A DNA stretch of 64,000 nucleotides from assembly GCA_964450405.1 (NCBI GenBank), contig CAYVCQ010000004.1, positions 186,001-250,000 of the forward strand, given 5' to 3'. The notes beneath the pieces are model-generated. The model was not told the DNA's origin and ran no database searches. It was given only the letters and a program-made list of their open reading frames with translations. Below, one piece after another: positions 25,266 to 34,009 of this stretch. Within the stretch, counting starts at the first letter, position 1. The number at the start of each line of letters is the position of its first letter. The position numbers and the translations under genes were made by a program. The stretch is from WRGT01 sp964450405 (GTDB taxonomy: Bacteria > Spirochaetota > UBA4802 > UBA5550).

Positions 25266-25853
25266 CTATTTTTCAGTTCTTTCAATTACCTTGTCTATAA
25301 TGCCGTATTCAACAGCCTCTTGAGATGACATAAAGTTGTCCCTATCCATATCTTTTTCAATCAGAGAAATATCTCTTCCTGAATGTTTGGCGTATATTTC
25401 ATTCAATGTTTTTTTAACTCTGAGAGATTCTTTTGCATGAATTTCAATATCAGACACCTGTCCCTGGAAACCGGCAGATGGCTGGTGAATCATAATTCTT
25501 GCATTAGGCAGAGCTGATCTCTTACCTGCCGCACCTGCCGCAAGAAGAAGTGAACCCATTGACGATGCCTGACCAAGACAAATTGTAGCAACGTCGCATT
25601 TTATGTACTGCATTGTATCGTAAATTGCAAGACCGGAAGTAACAACTCCACCGGGTGAGTTGATATAAAGGAAGATATCTTTATCAGGATCTTCCGCTTC
25701 AAGAAAAAGCAGCTGTGCAATTACAAGACTTGCAATGTGATCATCAACCTGTTCTCCAAGAAAAATAATTCTATCTTTAAGCAGTCTGGAATATATATCG
25801 TAAGATCGCTCCCCTCTGCTTGTCTGCTCTACTACTATTGGTACAAGACTCAT
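25266..25853 (-). CDS. clpP: ATP-dependent Clp protease proteolytic subunit ClpP
   Basis: A 195-residue serine protease with the complete triad S98 (GQASSMGS), H123 (MIHQPSAG) and D172 (DMDRDN), no leader beyond the usual short propeptide, and standard length. It forms the double heptamer that works with ClpX, encoded next. The clpP start is 259 bases from the tig stop, so it may have its own promoter. Confidence 0.97.
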   Translation of the reverse strand: MSLVPIVVEQTSRGERSYDIYSRLLKDRIIFLGEQVDDHIASLVIAQLLFLEAEDPDKDIFLYINSPGGVVTSGLAIYDTMQYIKCDVATICLGQASSMGSLLLAAGAAGKRSALPNARIMIHQPSAGFQGQVSDIEIHAKESLRVKKTLNEIYAKHSGRDISLIEKDMDRDNFMSSQEAVEYGIIDKVIERTEK

Positions 25854-26111
25854 TTAGAATACACCCCTGTTTTTAATTTGATTATATTCATCTGATCGGT
25901 GAGTTTGAGTAATAATCATACATTTATAGTACATTTATCGGACTTCAGGTTAATTTTTTTATAATAAAATAGATGAATCGGATCTTATTTACTTTTATTA
26001 ATAACAAGTCATCCCGCTGTAATTTTGAGATAAATTGTCCTGAAAATCCTATTTTGATAATTTAAAATCGTTATCAAAATAGAAAATCCGACTAATTTCA
26101 CTCATTATTCC

Positions 26112-27464
26112 TTATTGCTGCCCCATTTTACTTTTTACAAATTCTTCAAGAGTAACTGAGGATAATTTCTTAATTTTTGCTTTTTCATAAACAATGTCCA
26201 TCGCACCATCAAGAATAATATCATTCTCAACCGACGATCTGCTATTATTCTGCTCAATCATCGCTTCAATTTCCTCAACAGTTTTACCCATCTGTTTAGC
26301 TATATTAAAAAGAATCTCCTGATACTTCTCTTCTGATGCAGTAATCTCTTCTTTCTTTGCAATTTCAGAGAGAACAAGTGTATTTTTTATAGATTTGAGT
26401 GAATCTTCACGAAGTTTAATTCTATATTCTTCAGGATCAATACCAAGAACCATTGCAAACTGCTCAATACTCTCCGCGTTATAACCAACACGAGCCTGAG
26501 TTTTCTTGAATATAGAATACATTTCGTTCATAACCATAGATTCCGGAATATCAAAAGTGCTTTTTTCAACAATTTTGTTTATCAGATCATTTTTTACTTC
26601 TGTCGAGATACGATCTTTTACAAATTTCTCAAGATACTCCTGAGTTTTGATTTTCATATCCTCTGCAGTTTCATAACCGGATTTTAAAGCGAATTCATCA
26701 TTAAACTCGGGGAGTTCAACTGAACTGATCTCAATTATATTAACAAGATATGTTACACTCTCTCCCGCTAATTCCTTTATTGAATAATCTTTTGGATATT
26801 TTATCGAGATGCTCTTCTCTTCGCCTTTTTTCATTTTAAGAAGATGCTTATCCAAAGTATATTCATCTTTGCTTTTACCAACTATTATTGAATACTCTTT
26901 AAAATCAAGATGATCTGCTTCCTCTTTGCTTACGTTGTCAGTTCTTTTCAGATTAAATTTTACAAGATTTCCCTTTGATGCAACAGCATTTGCATCCTCA
27001 ATCACATCCATCTTGGCAAATCTTTCCCGTACGGTATCGATTTCGGATAAAACATCTTCTTTAGTAATTTTGCATACTTTCTCTTCCGCATCAACTGAGA
27101 TATACTGACCAAGTTCAATACTCGGCATTACTTCAAATGTTGCTTTGTACTTAAAAGTCGCTTCTCTGGCGATACTGTCGTATGCAATTCTTGGTTCAAC
27201 AATTGGTGAAAGTTCTTTCTTTTCTACTGCATCATAAAATGTACTTTTTACCAGATTTTCTGCAACCTCTTCACCTGCATAATCCTTATATTTCGTTTCA
27301 ACCAGCGTTAGTGGAACTTTCCCCAGTCTGAAACCGTCTATTTTTGCATTTTTCTGAAGCTTGTTAAAAACCGCTTTATACTCGATCTCAACTCTTTCAA
27401 TAGGAATTTCTATTTCCAATTCAACTACTGCATTTTCGAGTTTCTTTTCACTTAAGATATTCAA
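26112..27464 (-). CDS. tig: Trigger factor (ribosome-associated chaperone and PPIase)
   Basis: A 450-residue protein with an N-terminal ribosome-binding domain whose FRLGKVP (residues ~42-48) is the signature loop contacting the ribosome. A central FKBP-like PPIase domain (~155-240) has a weakly conserved active site, and the rest is a helical C-terminal arm. The start codon is TTG at 27464 with AAAGAGG about 6 bases before it. It is first in the tig-clpP-clpX-lon order that is common in bacteria. Confidence 0.95.
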   Translation of the reverse strand: MNILSEKKLENAVVELEIEIPIERVEIEYKAVFNKLQKNAKIDGFRLGKVPLTLVETKYKDYAGEEVAENLVKSTFYDAVEKKELSPIVEPRIAYDSIAREATFKYKATFEVMPSIELGQYISVDAEEKVCKITKEDVLSEIDTVRERFAKMDVIEDANAVASKGNLVKFNLKRTDNVSKEEADHLDFKEYSIIVGKSKDEYTLDKHLLKMKKGEEKSISIKYPKDYSIKELAGESVTYLVNIIEISSVELPEFNDEFALKSGYETAEDMKIKTQEYLEKFVKDRISTEVKNDLINKIVEKSTFDIPESMVMNEMYSIFKKTQARVGYNAESIEQFAMVLGIDPEEYRIKLREDSLKSIKNTLVLSEIAKKEEITASEEKYQEILFNIAKQMGKTVEEIEAMIEQNNSRSSVENDIILDGAMDIVYEKAKIKKLSSVTLEEFVKSKMGQQ

Positions 27465-27657
27465 TTTTGTACCTCTTTATTTGTAATAAGTATGCCCTCA
27501 ATAAAATAAATCGCTTATAATAACGAACAATTTCATCAATTTCTGCACATTACATCAATTTAAAACTATAAATTCAGAACAGCGGAATGAGTCAAACATT
27601 TTTTATTTATCTGTACAGTGAATTAGATATGAAGAAATTTCGAAGAAAAAAAGAATT

Positions 27658-27691
27658 AAAAAAGGCGCGAATAAATATTCGCGCCTTTTTT
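27658..27691 (-). terminator. Terminator of the tRNA-Leu/tRNA-Gly transcript
   Basis: Near-perfect palindrome, arms AAAAAAGGCGCGAATA and its exact complement. It lies just beyond tRNA-Gly on the minus strand with a T-run, and upstream of the tig leader. Confidence 0.9.
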
Positions 27692-27696
27692 GTATG

Positions 27697-27768
<72 letters not shown>

Positions 27769-27784
27769 GTATTTAAATCTACTT

Positions 27785-27866
27785 TGCGGGCGAAGGGAGT
27801 CGAACCCCCACACCTTTCGGTACCAGATCCTAAGTCTGGCGTGTCTGCCAGTTCCACCACGCCCGC
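27785..27866 (-). tRNA. tRNA-Leu (anticodon TAG)
   Basis: An 82-base class II tRNA on the minus strand: acceptor GCGGGCG paired with CGCCCGC, discriminator A, anticodon loop CTTAGGA, a long variable arm (TGGTACCGAAAGGTGT region) and T-loop GGTTCGACTCC. CCA is not encoded. Confidence 0.96.
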
Positions 27867-27947
27867 TAAAGTCGAGTGTTATATTTATTTAAGGGGGATA
27901 TAATGCAACTAAAATTTTTTTGTTTTCTAAAAAAAATTTTAGTAATG

Positions 27948-28016
27948 ACAATCCCAGGATTGTCCCAACCGACCCTAGGATTGTTTCAACTGATTGTCCC
28001 AACGGAACCGTCCCAT
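27948..28016. repeat. Degenerate CAATCC..GGATTG repeats
   Basis: ACAATCCCAGGATTGT is a near-palindrome, followed by GACCCTAGGATTG and TGATTGTCCCAAC, giving three loosely repeated units of about 22 bases. The core resembles the perfect palindrome at 50358-50385. Confidence 0.45.
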
Positions 28017-28070
28017 GAATTGTATAAAATAATACATTGACATCCAGATATCAGCGTTCATTTTTATCTG

Positions 28071-28820
28071 ATGAAACAAATGACACCTGAAATTATATAC
28101 GAAGATAATCATATAATAGTTGCAATTAAACCATCAGGCATGCTCTCGCAAGGGGACTCTTCTGGAGAGGATTCACTTCTGGATATTCTTAAACTTTATA
28201 TTAAAAAAAAGTTTAAGAAAGATGGAGATGCATTCATTGGACTTGTTCATAGACTCGATAGGCCGGTATCGGGTGTAATGGTTTTTGCCCGCACTTCAAA
28301 GGCTGCGCGGAGACTGCACTCTGAAATTATATCCGGGAAAATGGAAAAATATTACGCGGCAATTGTAGAAAAAGAACTTATTAATGATAGCAAATGGCAC
28401 AGGCTTGAAAATTTTCTTATAAGAGATAGAGATATCACAAAAACAGCTGTAAAAGAAACGAAAGACTCACAGAAGGCAGAACTTGACTACCATACAATTC
28501 TATCATCTAATGGATACACACTTGTTTTAATAAAACTTGGTACAGGCAGGAAGCATCAGATAAGAGCTCAATTTTCAGCTATTGAAGCTCCGATTGCCGG
28601 GGATAAAAAATATGGATCAAGGAATAATATGGAAAACTCAATTTGTCTTCATTCGGTATTTCTCTCTTTTTCACACACAACATCAAACGAGAGGATGAAT
28701 TTTTACGCTGAAATTCCATTAACATTTCAGAAGTTCTTAAAATCAGATCCACAAAAAATTAAAAGTATGATTTTTGAATTAATTGAAAACTTCAACAATC
28801 ATACTTTAGCATCAAAATGA
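28071..28820 (+). CDS. RluA/RluD-family RNA pseudouridine synthase
   Basis: A 249-residue enzyme with the catalytic motif LVHRLDRPVSGVMVFARTS (catalytic Asp in HRLDR), YYAAIV, and the C-terminal GRKHQIRAQF motif. There is no S4 domain, so this is a short RluA-type enzyme. It converts uridines in rRNA or tRNA to pseudouridine; the site is unknown. No ribosome-binding site precedes ATG 28071; a second in-frame ATG is at 28080. A TTGACA lies only 29 bases upstream, so a very short leader is possible. Confidence 0.9.
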   Translation: MKQMTPEIIYEDNHIIVAIKPSGMLSQGDSSGEDSLLDILKLYIKKKFKKDGDAFIGLVHRLDRPVSGVMVFARTSKAARRLHSEIISGKMEKYYAAIVEKELINDSKWHRLENFLIRDRDITKTAVKETKDSQKAELDYHTILSSNGYTLVLIKLGTGRKHQIRAQFSAIEAPIAGDKKYGSRNNMENSICLHSVFLSFSHTTSNERMNFYAEIPLTFQKFLKSDPQKIKSMIFELIENFNNHTLASK

Positions 28821-28972
28821 ACTCCCTTGTTTTCGATCGTATATGTTGTATTTTTACTGCTTTCAGAAGCTGCTTTTAATCTCTCTGTTTCCTGAGACTT
28901 CATATTTTTTTGTGCAGTTTCAACAACACCTTTGTGAAGCATCTGTACTGAACTTGTATTTTCAATTTTCAT
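28799..28972 (-). CDS. 57-residue small protein, unknown function
   Basis: On the minus strand GGGAGGAG lies 3 bases before an ATG at 28972, the strongest ribosome-binding site in this area. The frame runs 57 codons (MKIENTSSVQMLHKGVVETA ... GVHFDAKV) to a TGA at 28801-28799. The protein is polar, helical in the middle (QKNMKSQETERLKAASESS) and has no membrane segment. Its last 22 bases overlap the end of the convergent pseudouridine synthase gene. It loosely recalls short flagellar or motility-associated proteins, but I do not recognise it. Confidence 0.65.
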   Translation of the reverse strand: MKIENTSSVQMLHKGVVETAQKNMKSQETERLKAASESSKNTTYTIENKGVHFDAKV

Positions 28973-29211
28973 GTTCTCCTCCCTTTAAACATGAATCTTC
29001 AATATTACAAACTCTTCTTAAGCCCGAAATAATAAACTGTGATTTCATAAGAACCTGAATAATATTAATATCATTATATGGAAATGTCATCTTTTTTTTA
29101 TATTCCGGTATGGTTTACTGCGATAAGAGGCTATTTAGAAAGTTAAGGCTTCTCACATATGTGTACTTCTGATGAGCAAGCATCAGTATTTTCTTAAAAA
29201 AGTACTACTAT

Positions 29212-32200
29212 TTATGGAATATCAAAAATAAGCAGAGTTACATCATCATCAAATTTATCAGGTCCTGTACAGCCGGTTATTTCATCCATAAGTTTATCCG
29301 ATAGCTCAATAGGTTTAAGCAGATCATTATCTTTTACGCAGGCCATTAAACGTTCCAGTCCATACATTTCACCGGAATCATTACAGGCTTCTATTAATCC
29401 ATCTGTGTAAAGTATAAGCCTGTCACCTTTCTGAAGATATATCTCTTTTTCTTCAAATGTAATATCATCAAATAGTCCAAGAAGCGGACCGGCGGATTTT
29501 AGTTCAATCACGGTACCTTTCTGCCTGCTTACAAGCAGCGGCGGATTATGCCCGGCTCTGCTGAAACTCAGTTTCATTGTTTTCCTGTCATATATACAAT
29601 AAAAAGCGGTTATGAAGTTTTCTTTAACAGTATATTTTGAAATAACATTATTAAGCTGCTTCAGCACAAGGGAGGTGCCGGATTTTTTTTTGATAAAAAC
29701 ATCCAGTTCATTTTTAGCAACAAGAGAAAGAAATGCCGATGCCACACCATGACCGGAAACATCGGCAATAAAAATATGAACCATCCCGTCATCTTCAAAA
29801 TAACTGTAGAAATCCCCGGCGACTTTATCTAGAGGTCTATACATTACAAAAAAATTATCTCTATTTTCTGCTGAATCTACCATGATGAGTCTTGCCTGAA
29901 TTGCTCGTGCTATCTCAAGGTCTGCTTCGATTTCACTATTTCTCTCGGCGAGGACCTTTTGATATCTGTAAAGTCTTATCAATGATTCTGTGCGGGTCAT
30001 AAGCTCGCGTGAGCTGAACGGTTTTAATATATAATCATCAGCGCCTGATTCGAGTCCCTGAATTTTTTCATCCTCACCGACTTTTGCCGTAAGAAGAATC
30101 ACCGGTATCCTTGATGTTGCATGATTTTTTTTAAGTTCACTTAGCAACTGATAACCATCCATTTCAGGCATCATAACATCTGATATTATCAGATCGGGCT
30201 GATTACTGAACAATCTTAGCAGTGCCTCTTTACCATTAGCAGCTTCTTTAACAATATATCTTTCATTCAGTATTTCTCTCATAAACTTCCGCATTTCAGA
30301 GTTATCTTCCACTAGAAGAATTGTCGGTTTCCATCCGTCAGGAACATCTGACTCATCTTGTTCTCTTATGGTTTCTGATGAAGAAATGATATCGCTCATA
30401 TATACCATCGCTGATTTTGAAGAATCAGATAATGTATAATAATCGTTGTTATCAGAAATATCTGCATTCTTCAGAGGAAGAGTTACTGTAAACACACTCC
30501 CTTTACCTGGAGAACTCTGCACATCAATATGACCCATATGTAGATCAACATATTCTTTTACAAGTGAAAGTCCTATGCCTGTTCCCTCGTAGCCTCTTAT
30601 TAAAGAATTATCAGCCTGATAAAACCGTTCAAAAATTCTATGAATCCTTGATTCGTCGATTCCTGTTCCGCTATCAGAAACAGAAATAATAGCCTGGCCA
30701 TTATTTCTACTTACTGAAACATCAATGCTTCCATTATTGCCTGTAAATTTAAAAGCATTTGAGAGAATATTATATAATATATTTTCAATCTTTTCCCGAT
30801 CAAGAAGACCGACTATGTTTTCATGTTGGAAATTCACTGAAAAATGAATTTTTTTATCAATAGCAGGAGACTCAAAATATACTGTAATATTTTTTATCAG
30901 TGCAACAAGATCAACCGGCTCCTCTTTGAGAAGCATCATGTGAGAGTCTATCTTTGATATATCCAGAAGCTGATTGATAAGCCTGAGCAGTCTGCGGGCA
31001 TTAGAAAGAATTATCTGGTAACGGTCTCTGAGAGTTTCAGGGTTATCATCTGCAGTTGTATCAAGAGCCCGTTCAACATACCCGATTATAAGAGTCAAGG
31101 GGGTGCGGAATTCATGCGTTATATTCTGAAAAAAGATACTTTTATAATTATCCATTTCCTTGAGTCTGGTGTTGGCTATCTCTATCTCTCTCCTGGAATT
31201 CTCAGCTTCTAATGTACGTTCGGAAAGAACACTTGTTTTGATATCAACCTCATCCTGAAGAAACAACGAGAGATGTTCTGCAGTTCTGAAAGCTGAAGCA
31301 AAGCGTTTTGAAAGAACTGCAGCCTGAAAAAATATAAGACCGGTCAGTCCGATATATGCAACTTCCGGGGTATTGATAAAAAGTTTAAACATAAGAATGT
31401 CATTAAGACCAGTCAATACAAGAAGAAAACATCCCGGCAGCATATACCATGCCCATTCCCGCTTTTTCAGTGCGGCAATTATTATAACAATTAGCATCCA
31501 CATGCCTGACAAAAAGGAAACACCTTCATACACGGATGCAATTTGAGAATATATTTTGCATTGAAAAACAATTACAGCAATAACCAGCACACCAAAAACC
31601 ATTTTAAACAATGATAAAAGTCTGGCATTGAAATCATCTGGAAAGAATTCATTGAAGAATAATAGAAAGCTCATTGATGCTATAGGCATACTCAAATATA
31701 TAATTTTATATCCGAATTCAAAAAGATTTAACTCCGGGAACATAATAACAAAAAAACCGTTTACTGCAGCCAGCCTGAGAAATATTATAAAACAACCGGT
31801 TGTGAAATAAAAACTGGCCATATCCTCTTTTCGTCCAATCCATAAAAAAAGATGATATATCCCCATCATTAAGATGACACCTAAAATCAGAATATTTTTA
31901 AAATCTCTTACCCATATCATCTGCTTAAGATCATTATAAAGACCAATTCTCGGGATATAGGATGATCCGCCGGTTCTGTGATGAAAGTTACTGCACCGCA
32001 CAGCTATAACTAGATCATCTGAACCTGAAGGAATATCGATTATCTCAAGCCTTGGTATCAGTTGAGGTACTGACTCTATTTCGGATTTTCCGAATTTCCC
32101 CGAAGAGGTTAACAGTTTTCCGTTTACATAAAGCTCGTATGAAGTTAGAAAGAATTCAATATATAGAGACATTTTGCTGTTGTCTTTATTCAGTTTTGAT

Positions 32201-32541
32201 TTATCGAGTTTGATTTTCAGACGATACCAGCCATAGCCGGTGCCGGATCCGGCAAACTTTGACCAGAATGATCTTATTGGTATATTCTTCCATGATGAAT
32301 CATCATAATGCGGATCTGAAAATGCCGGATTATCCTCAAGCCATTTGAATTTCCAGTCACCGATCAGATAAGCTTCACCATCAGAGTTAAAATCCCAATT
32401 TTGAAGATCTATAATACCGTTTTCTGATATTGGTTTAGCTTTCCCGGTAGTATTATTAGAACATGAAATAACCAGCATAAGTGAAAATGATGCTAGTATT
32501 GTAACCAGTGATTTTGAGGAGACCATGGGGCAGATATTCAT
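29212..32541 (-). CDS. Hybrid sensor: 7TM-DISM + histidine kinase + receiver + SpoIIE phosphatase
   Basis: A 1109-residue multidomain protein. A signal segment ending VISCSNN resembles a lipobox; an extracytoplasmic jelly-roll sensor (~40-195) follows, then about seven membrane helices (~210-410, 7TMR-DISM type) and a coiled coil. The kinase core has HisKA with NITHEFRTPLTLIIGYV (phospho-His) and an ATPase with DSGTGIDESRIHRIFERFYQ and GTGIGLSLVK. The receiver is TILLVEDNSEMR...DLIISDVMMPEMDG. The last ~230 residues are a PP2C/SpoIIE phosphatase with AGDFYSYF and FIADVSGHGVASAF. It would sense an outside signal (perhaps a carbohydrate) and dephosphorylate a partner such as an anti-sigma antagonist. 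No clear ribosome-binding site. Confidence 0.92.
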   Translation of the reverse strand: MNICPMVSSKSLVTILASFSLMLVISCSNNTTGKAKPISENGIIDLQNWDFNSDGEAYLIGDWKFKWLEDNPAFSDPHYDDSSWKNIPIRSFWSKFAGSGTGYGWYRLKIKLDKSKLNKDNSKMSLYIEFFLTSYELYVNGKLLTSSGKFGKSEIESVPQLIPRLEIIDIPSGSDDLVIAVRCSNFHHRTGGSSYIPRIGLYNDLKQMIWVRDFKNILILGVILMMGIYHLFLWIGRKEDMASFYFTTGCFIIFLRLAAVNGFFVIMFPELNLFEFGYKIIYLSMPIASMSFLLFFNEFFPDDFNARLLSLFKMVFGVLVIAVIVFQCKIYSQIASVYEGVSFLSGMWMLIVIIIAALKKREWAWYMLPGCFLLVLTGLNDILMFKLFINTPEVAYIGLTGLIFFQAAVLSKRFASAFRTAEHLSLFLQDEVDIKTSVLSERTLEAENSRREIEIANTRLKEMDNYKSIFFQNITHEFRTPLTLIIGYVERALDTTADDNPETLRDRYQIILSNARRLLRLINQLLDISKIDSHMMLLKEEPVDLVALIKNITVYFESPAIDKKIHFSVNFQHENIVGLLDREKIENILYNILSNAFKFTGNNGSIDVSVSRNNGQAIISVSDSGTGIDESRIHRIFERFYQADNSLIRGYEGTGIGLSLVKEYVDLHMGHIDVQSSPGKGSVFTVTLPLKNADISDNNDYYTLSDSSKSAMVYMSDIISSSETIREQDESDVPDGWKPTILLVEDNSEMRKFMREILNERYIVKEAANGKEALLRLFSNQPDLIISDVMMPEMDGYQLLSELKKNHATSRIPVILLTAKVGEDEKIQGLESGADDYILKPFSSRELMTRTESLIRLYRYQKVLAERNSEIEADLEIARAIQARLIMVDSAENRDNFFVMYRPLDKVAGDFYSYFEDDGMVHIFIADVSGHGVASAFLSLVAKNELDVFIKKKSGTSLVLKQLNNVISKYTVKENFITAFYCIYDRKTMKLSFSRAGHNPPLLVSRQKGTVIELKSAGPLLGLFDDITFEEKEIYLQKGDRLILYTDGLIEACNDSGEMYGLERLMACVKDNDLLKPIELSDKLMDEITGCTGPDKFDDDVTLLIFDIP

Positions 32542-32841
32542 ATTTTTTCATACGCAAATAATACTTTTTATACAACAATTCATTCATTTAACACTATAAA
32601 TTATGAATTGTCCATCAAAAATTTTACAAGCTAGGTTTTTTACATCGATTTATGTCGGGCGAAATAATGTGCTTAAGACACTATTCCGGTGTTTTTACTT
32701 TTATAAATTATTGTGCCTAAACAATGAAATATTTAAAATTGTTTTAAATAAAAAAGCATCCTGTCACAGCTATACGCTTAAACAGGATGCTCCTGAAATT
32801 TTCCAGTTATCAGACATCGATGACTGCGGATCATTTAGATG
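32542..32841. other. 300-base intergenic gap, mostly empty
   Basis: AT-rich sequence between the hybrid sensor and the His-rich membrane gene. The only structure is the terminator at 32755-32791. A 101-codon plus-strand frame starting at 32603 crosses the terminator and lacks a ribosome-binding site, so it is not accepted. Confidence 0.5.
32755..32791 (-). terminator. Terminator of the sigma factor / His-rich protein operon
   Basis: AGCATCCTGT and ACAGGATGCT pair (10 bp) around a 17-base loop, and a T-run follows on the minus strand. Confidence 0.85.
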
Positions 32842-33282
32842 TTATTTAAGAGAATTATCTTTATCTGATGATGAAGTACCGCAATCCTTTTCCATCCGTT
32901 TTATGTAATTACTGAATACACTCTTCCCCTCTTCTTTCCAAAACTGATGGAAGTGTTTCCAATCATCATGTGAGAAATCTGAACTCAAGTGATGATGAAA
33001 TCTTCCACTGCAATGTCCATGTCTTCCATTCTCTCCATGTCTGCCTCTGGAATGACCTATGCCGCTGAAAAGTATTTTAGATAATATAATCAGCACAAAG
33101 GCCTGTAGAAATGTTATCGTCTTTAATCCGAAAAGTCCAGGCATAAGCCAGTTCCATAAATACTGAACGATAAAACCGAAGGCGAGTGCAAAAAGTACCG
33201 CAAAAATCAGTCCGGCAATTACCATCCCTATAATTCTCACAACCTTGCATCCGCGTCGTGATCCATCTTTACATGTTTTCAT
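32842..33282 (-). CDS. His-rich membrane protein coupled to an ECF sigma factor
   Basis: A 146-residue protein. A short basic N-terminus with two Cys (MKTCKDGSRRGCK) precedes two membrane helices (~14-41 and ~52-72). A soluble tail rich in His follows (GHSRGRHGENGRHGHCSGRF, HHHLSSDFSHDDWKHFHQFW). The tail looks suited to binding metal such as Zn, Cu or Ni. Its start overlaps the end of the sigma factor gene by 14 bases. It may be the sigma factor's membrane regulator or a metal-responsive partner, although it does not resemble a classical anti-sigma domain. Confidence 0.8.
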   Translation of the reverse strand: MKTCKDGSRRGCKVVRIIGMVIAGLIFAVLFALAFGFIVQYLWNWLMPGLFGLKTITFLQAFVLIILSKILFSGIGHSRGRHGENGRHGHCSGRFHHHLSSDFSHDDWKHFHQFWKEEGKSVFSNYIKRMEKDCGTSSSDKDNSLK

Positions 33283-33835
33283 TTAAATTCTCCTTATAAG
33301 ATATATGAATGAGTTTGTTCCTGATTTTCTTCATTGCACGTGATTTTCTCGACAGAAGTGTACCAACGGGAATCCCTGATTCTTCTGAAATTTCCCGGAA
33401 AGACCGTGACTCGAACTCTGTAAGAAATATTATAGACTTCTCTTCTTCGTCGAGTGAATCGACAGCACCATATAGCTCTTCTACGATTTCCTTCTTTTCG
33501 GCGGCAGATGCAATGTCATAGCGTTTGTCATGGAGTATGTCGCTAAGAGAGTTGCCTCCTTCATTAAACTCGTCCATGGATACTGTTCCAGTACTCCGCT
33601 TTTTCAGAATATCTGTCACCTTGTTCCGTAGAGAGCGGTACACATATGCCGCAAGATTCTCGACCGGTATAGTAACATCTGAAAGATTGAATATGTTCAG
33701 CATTACATCCTGTACAATATCCTCTCCGTCCCGGTCTGCTGCGTCGTCGATCAATCGACGTGCGTACCGGACAAGGCTTATGCGCTCTGTTTTAAAAAAT
33801 TCGGCAAGCGCCGGGTTTGATTTTTTCTCATTCAT
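33269..33835 (-). CDS. ECF-type RNA polymerase sigma factor
   Basis: A 188-residue protein with sigma region 2 (LVRYARRLIDDAADRDGEDI then VQDVMLNIF; AAYVYRSLRNKVTDILKK) and region 4 (VDSLDEEEKSIIFLTEFESR then SFREISEESGIPVGTLLSRK). The linker between them (about 85-115) is acidic. It directs transcription of an unknown regulon. The downstream gene encodes a His-rich membrane protein in a 14-base overlap, so the sigma factor is probably controlled by, or controls, an envelope or metal response. Confidence 0.92.
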   Translation of the reverse strand: MNEKKSNPALAEFFKTERISLVRYARRLIDDAADRDGEDIVQDVMLNIFNLSDVTIPVENLAAYVYRSLRNKVTDILKKRSTGTVSMDEFNEGGNSLSDILHDKRYDIASAAEKKEIVEELYGAVDSLDEEEKSIIFLTEFESRSFREISEESGIPVGTLLSRKSRAMKKIRNKLIHISYKENLNENM

Positions 33836-34009
33836 ACTTATTAAGACGATAATCTATCTATTTTATTGCACAAATAAAAAAATTTTTAATATTTAAAATG
33901 GTAAAAAAGGGATTTCAACAAGATATGGTTTTTACCCAAGAGAGAGTTAGAATTAGAATCTCTCTCCCGGGATTGGAGGTGTATTTCTGGAATCAGTATT
34001 ATTTATAAA

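Noticed and set aside
28843..29058. 71-codon plus-strand frame after the pseudouridine synthase
   Set aside because: It is the shadow of the better-supported minus-strand 57-residue gene.
32603..32908. 101-codon frame between the hybrid sensor and the His-rich gene
   Set aside because: It crosses a strong terminator of the opposite strand, overlaps a real gene end, and has no ribosome-binding site.
33940..33966. Hairpin GAGAGAG/CTCTCTC after the acyl-CoA ligase gene as a terminator
   Set aside because: Only 7 bp with a 13-base loop and no T-run on the minus strand.
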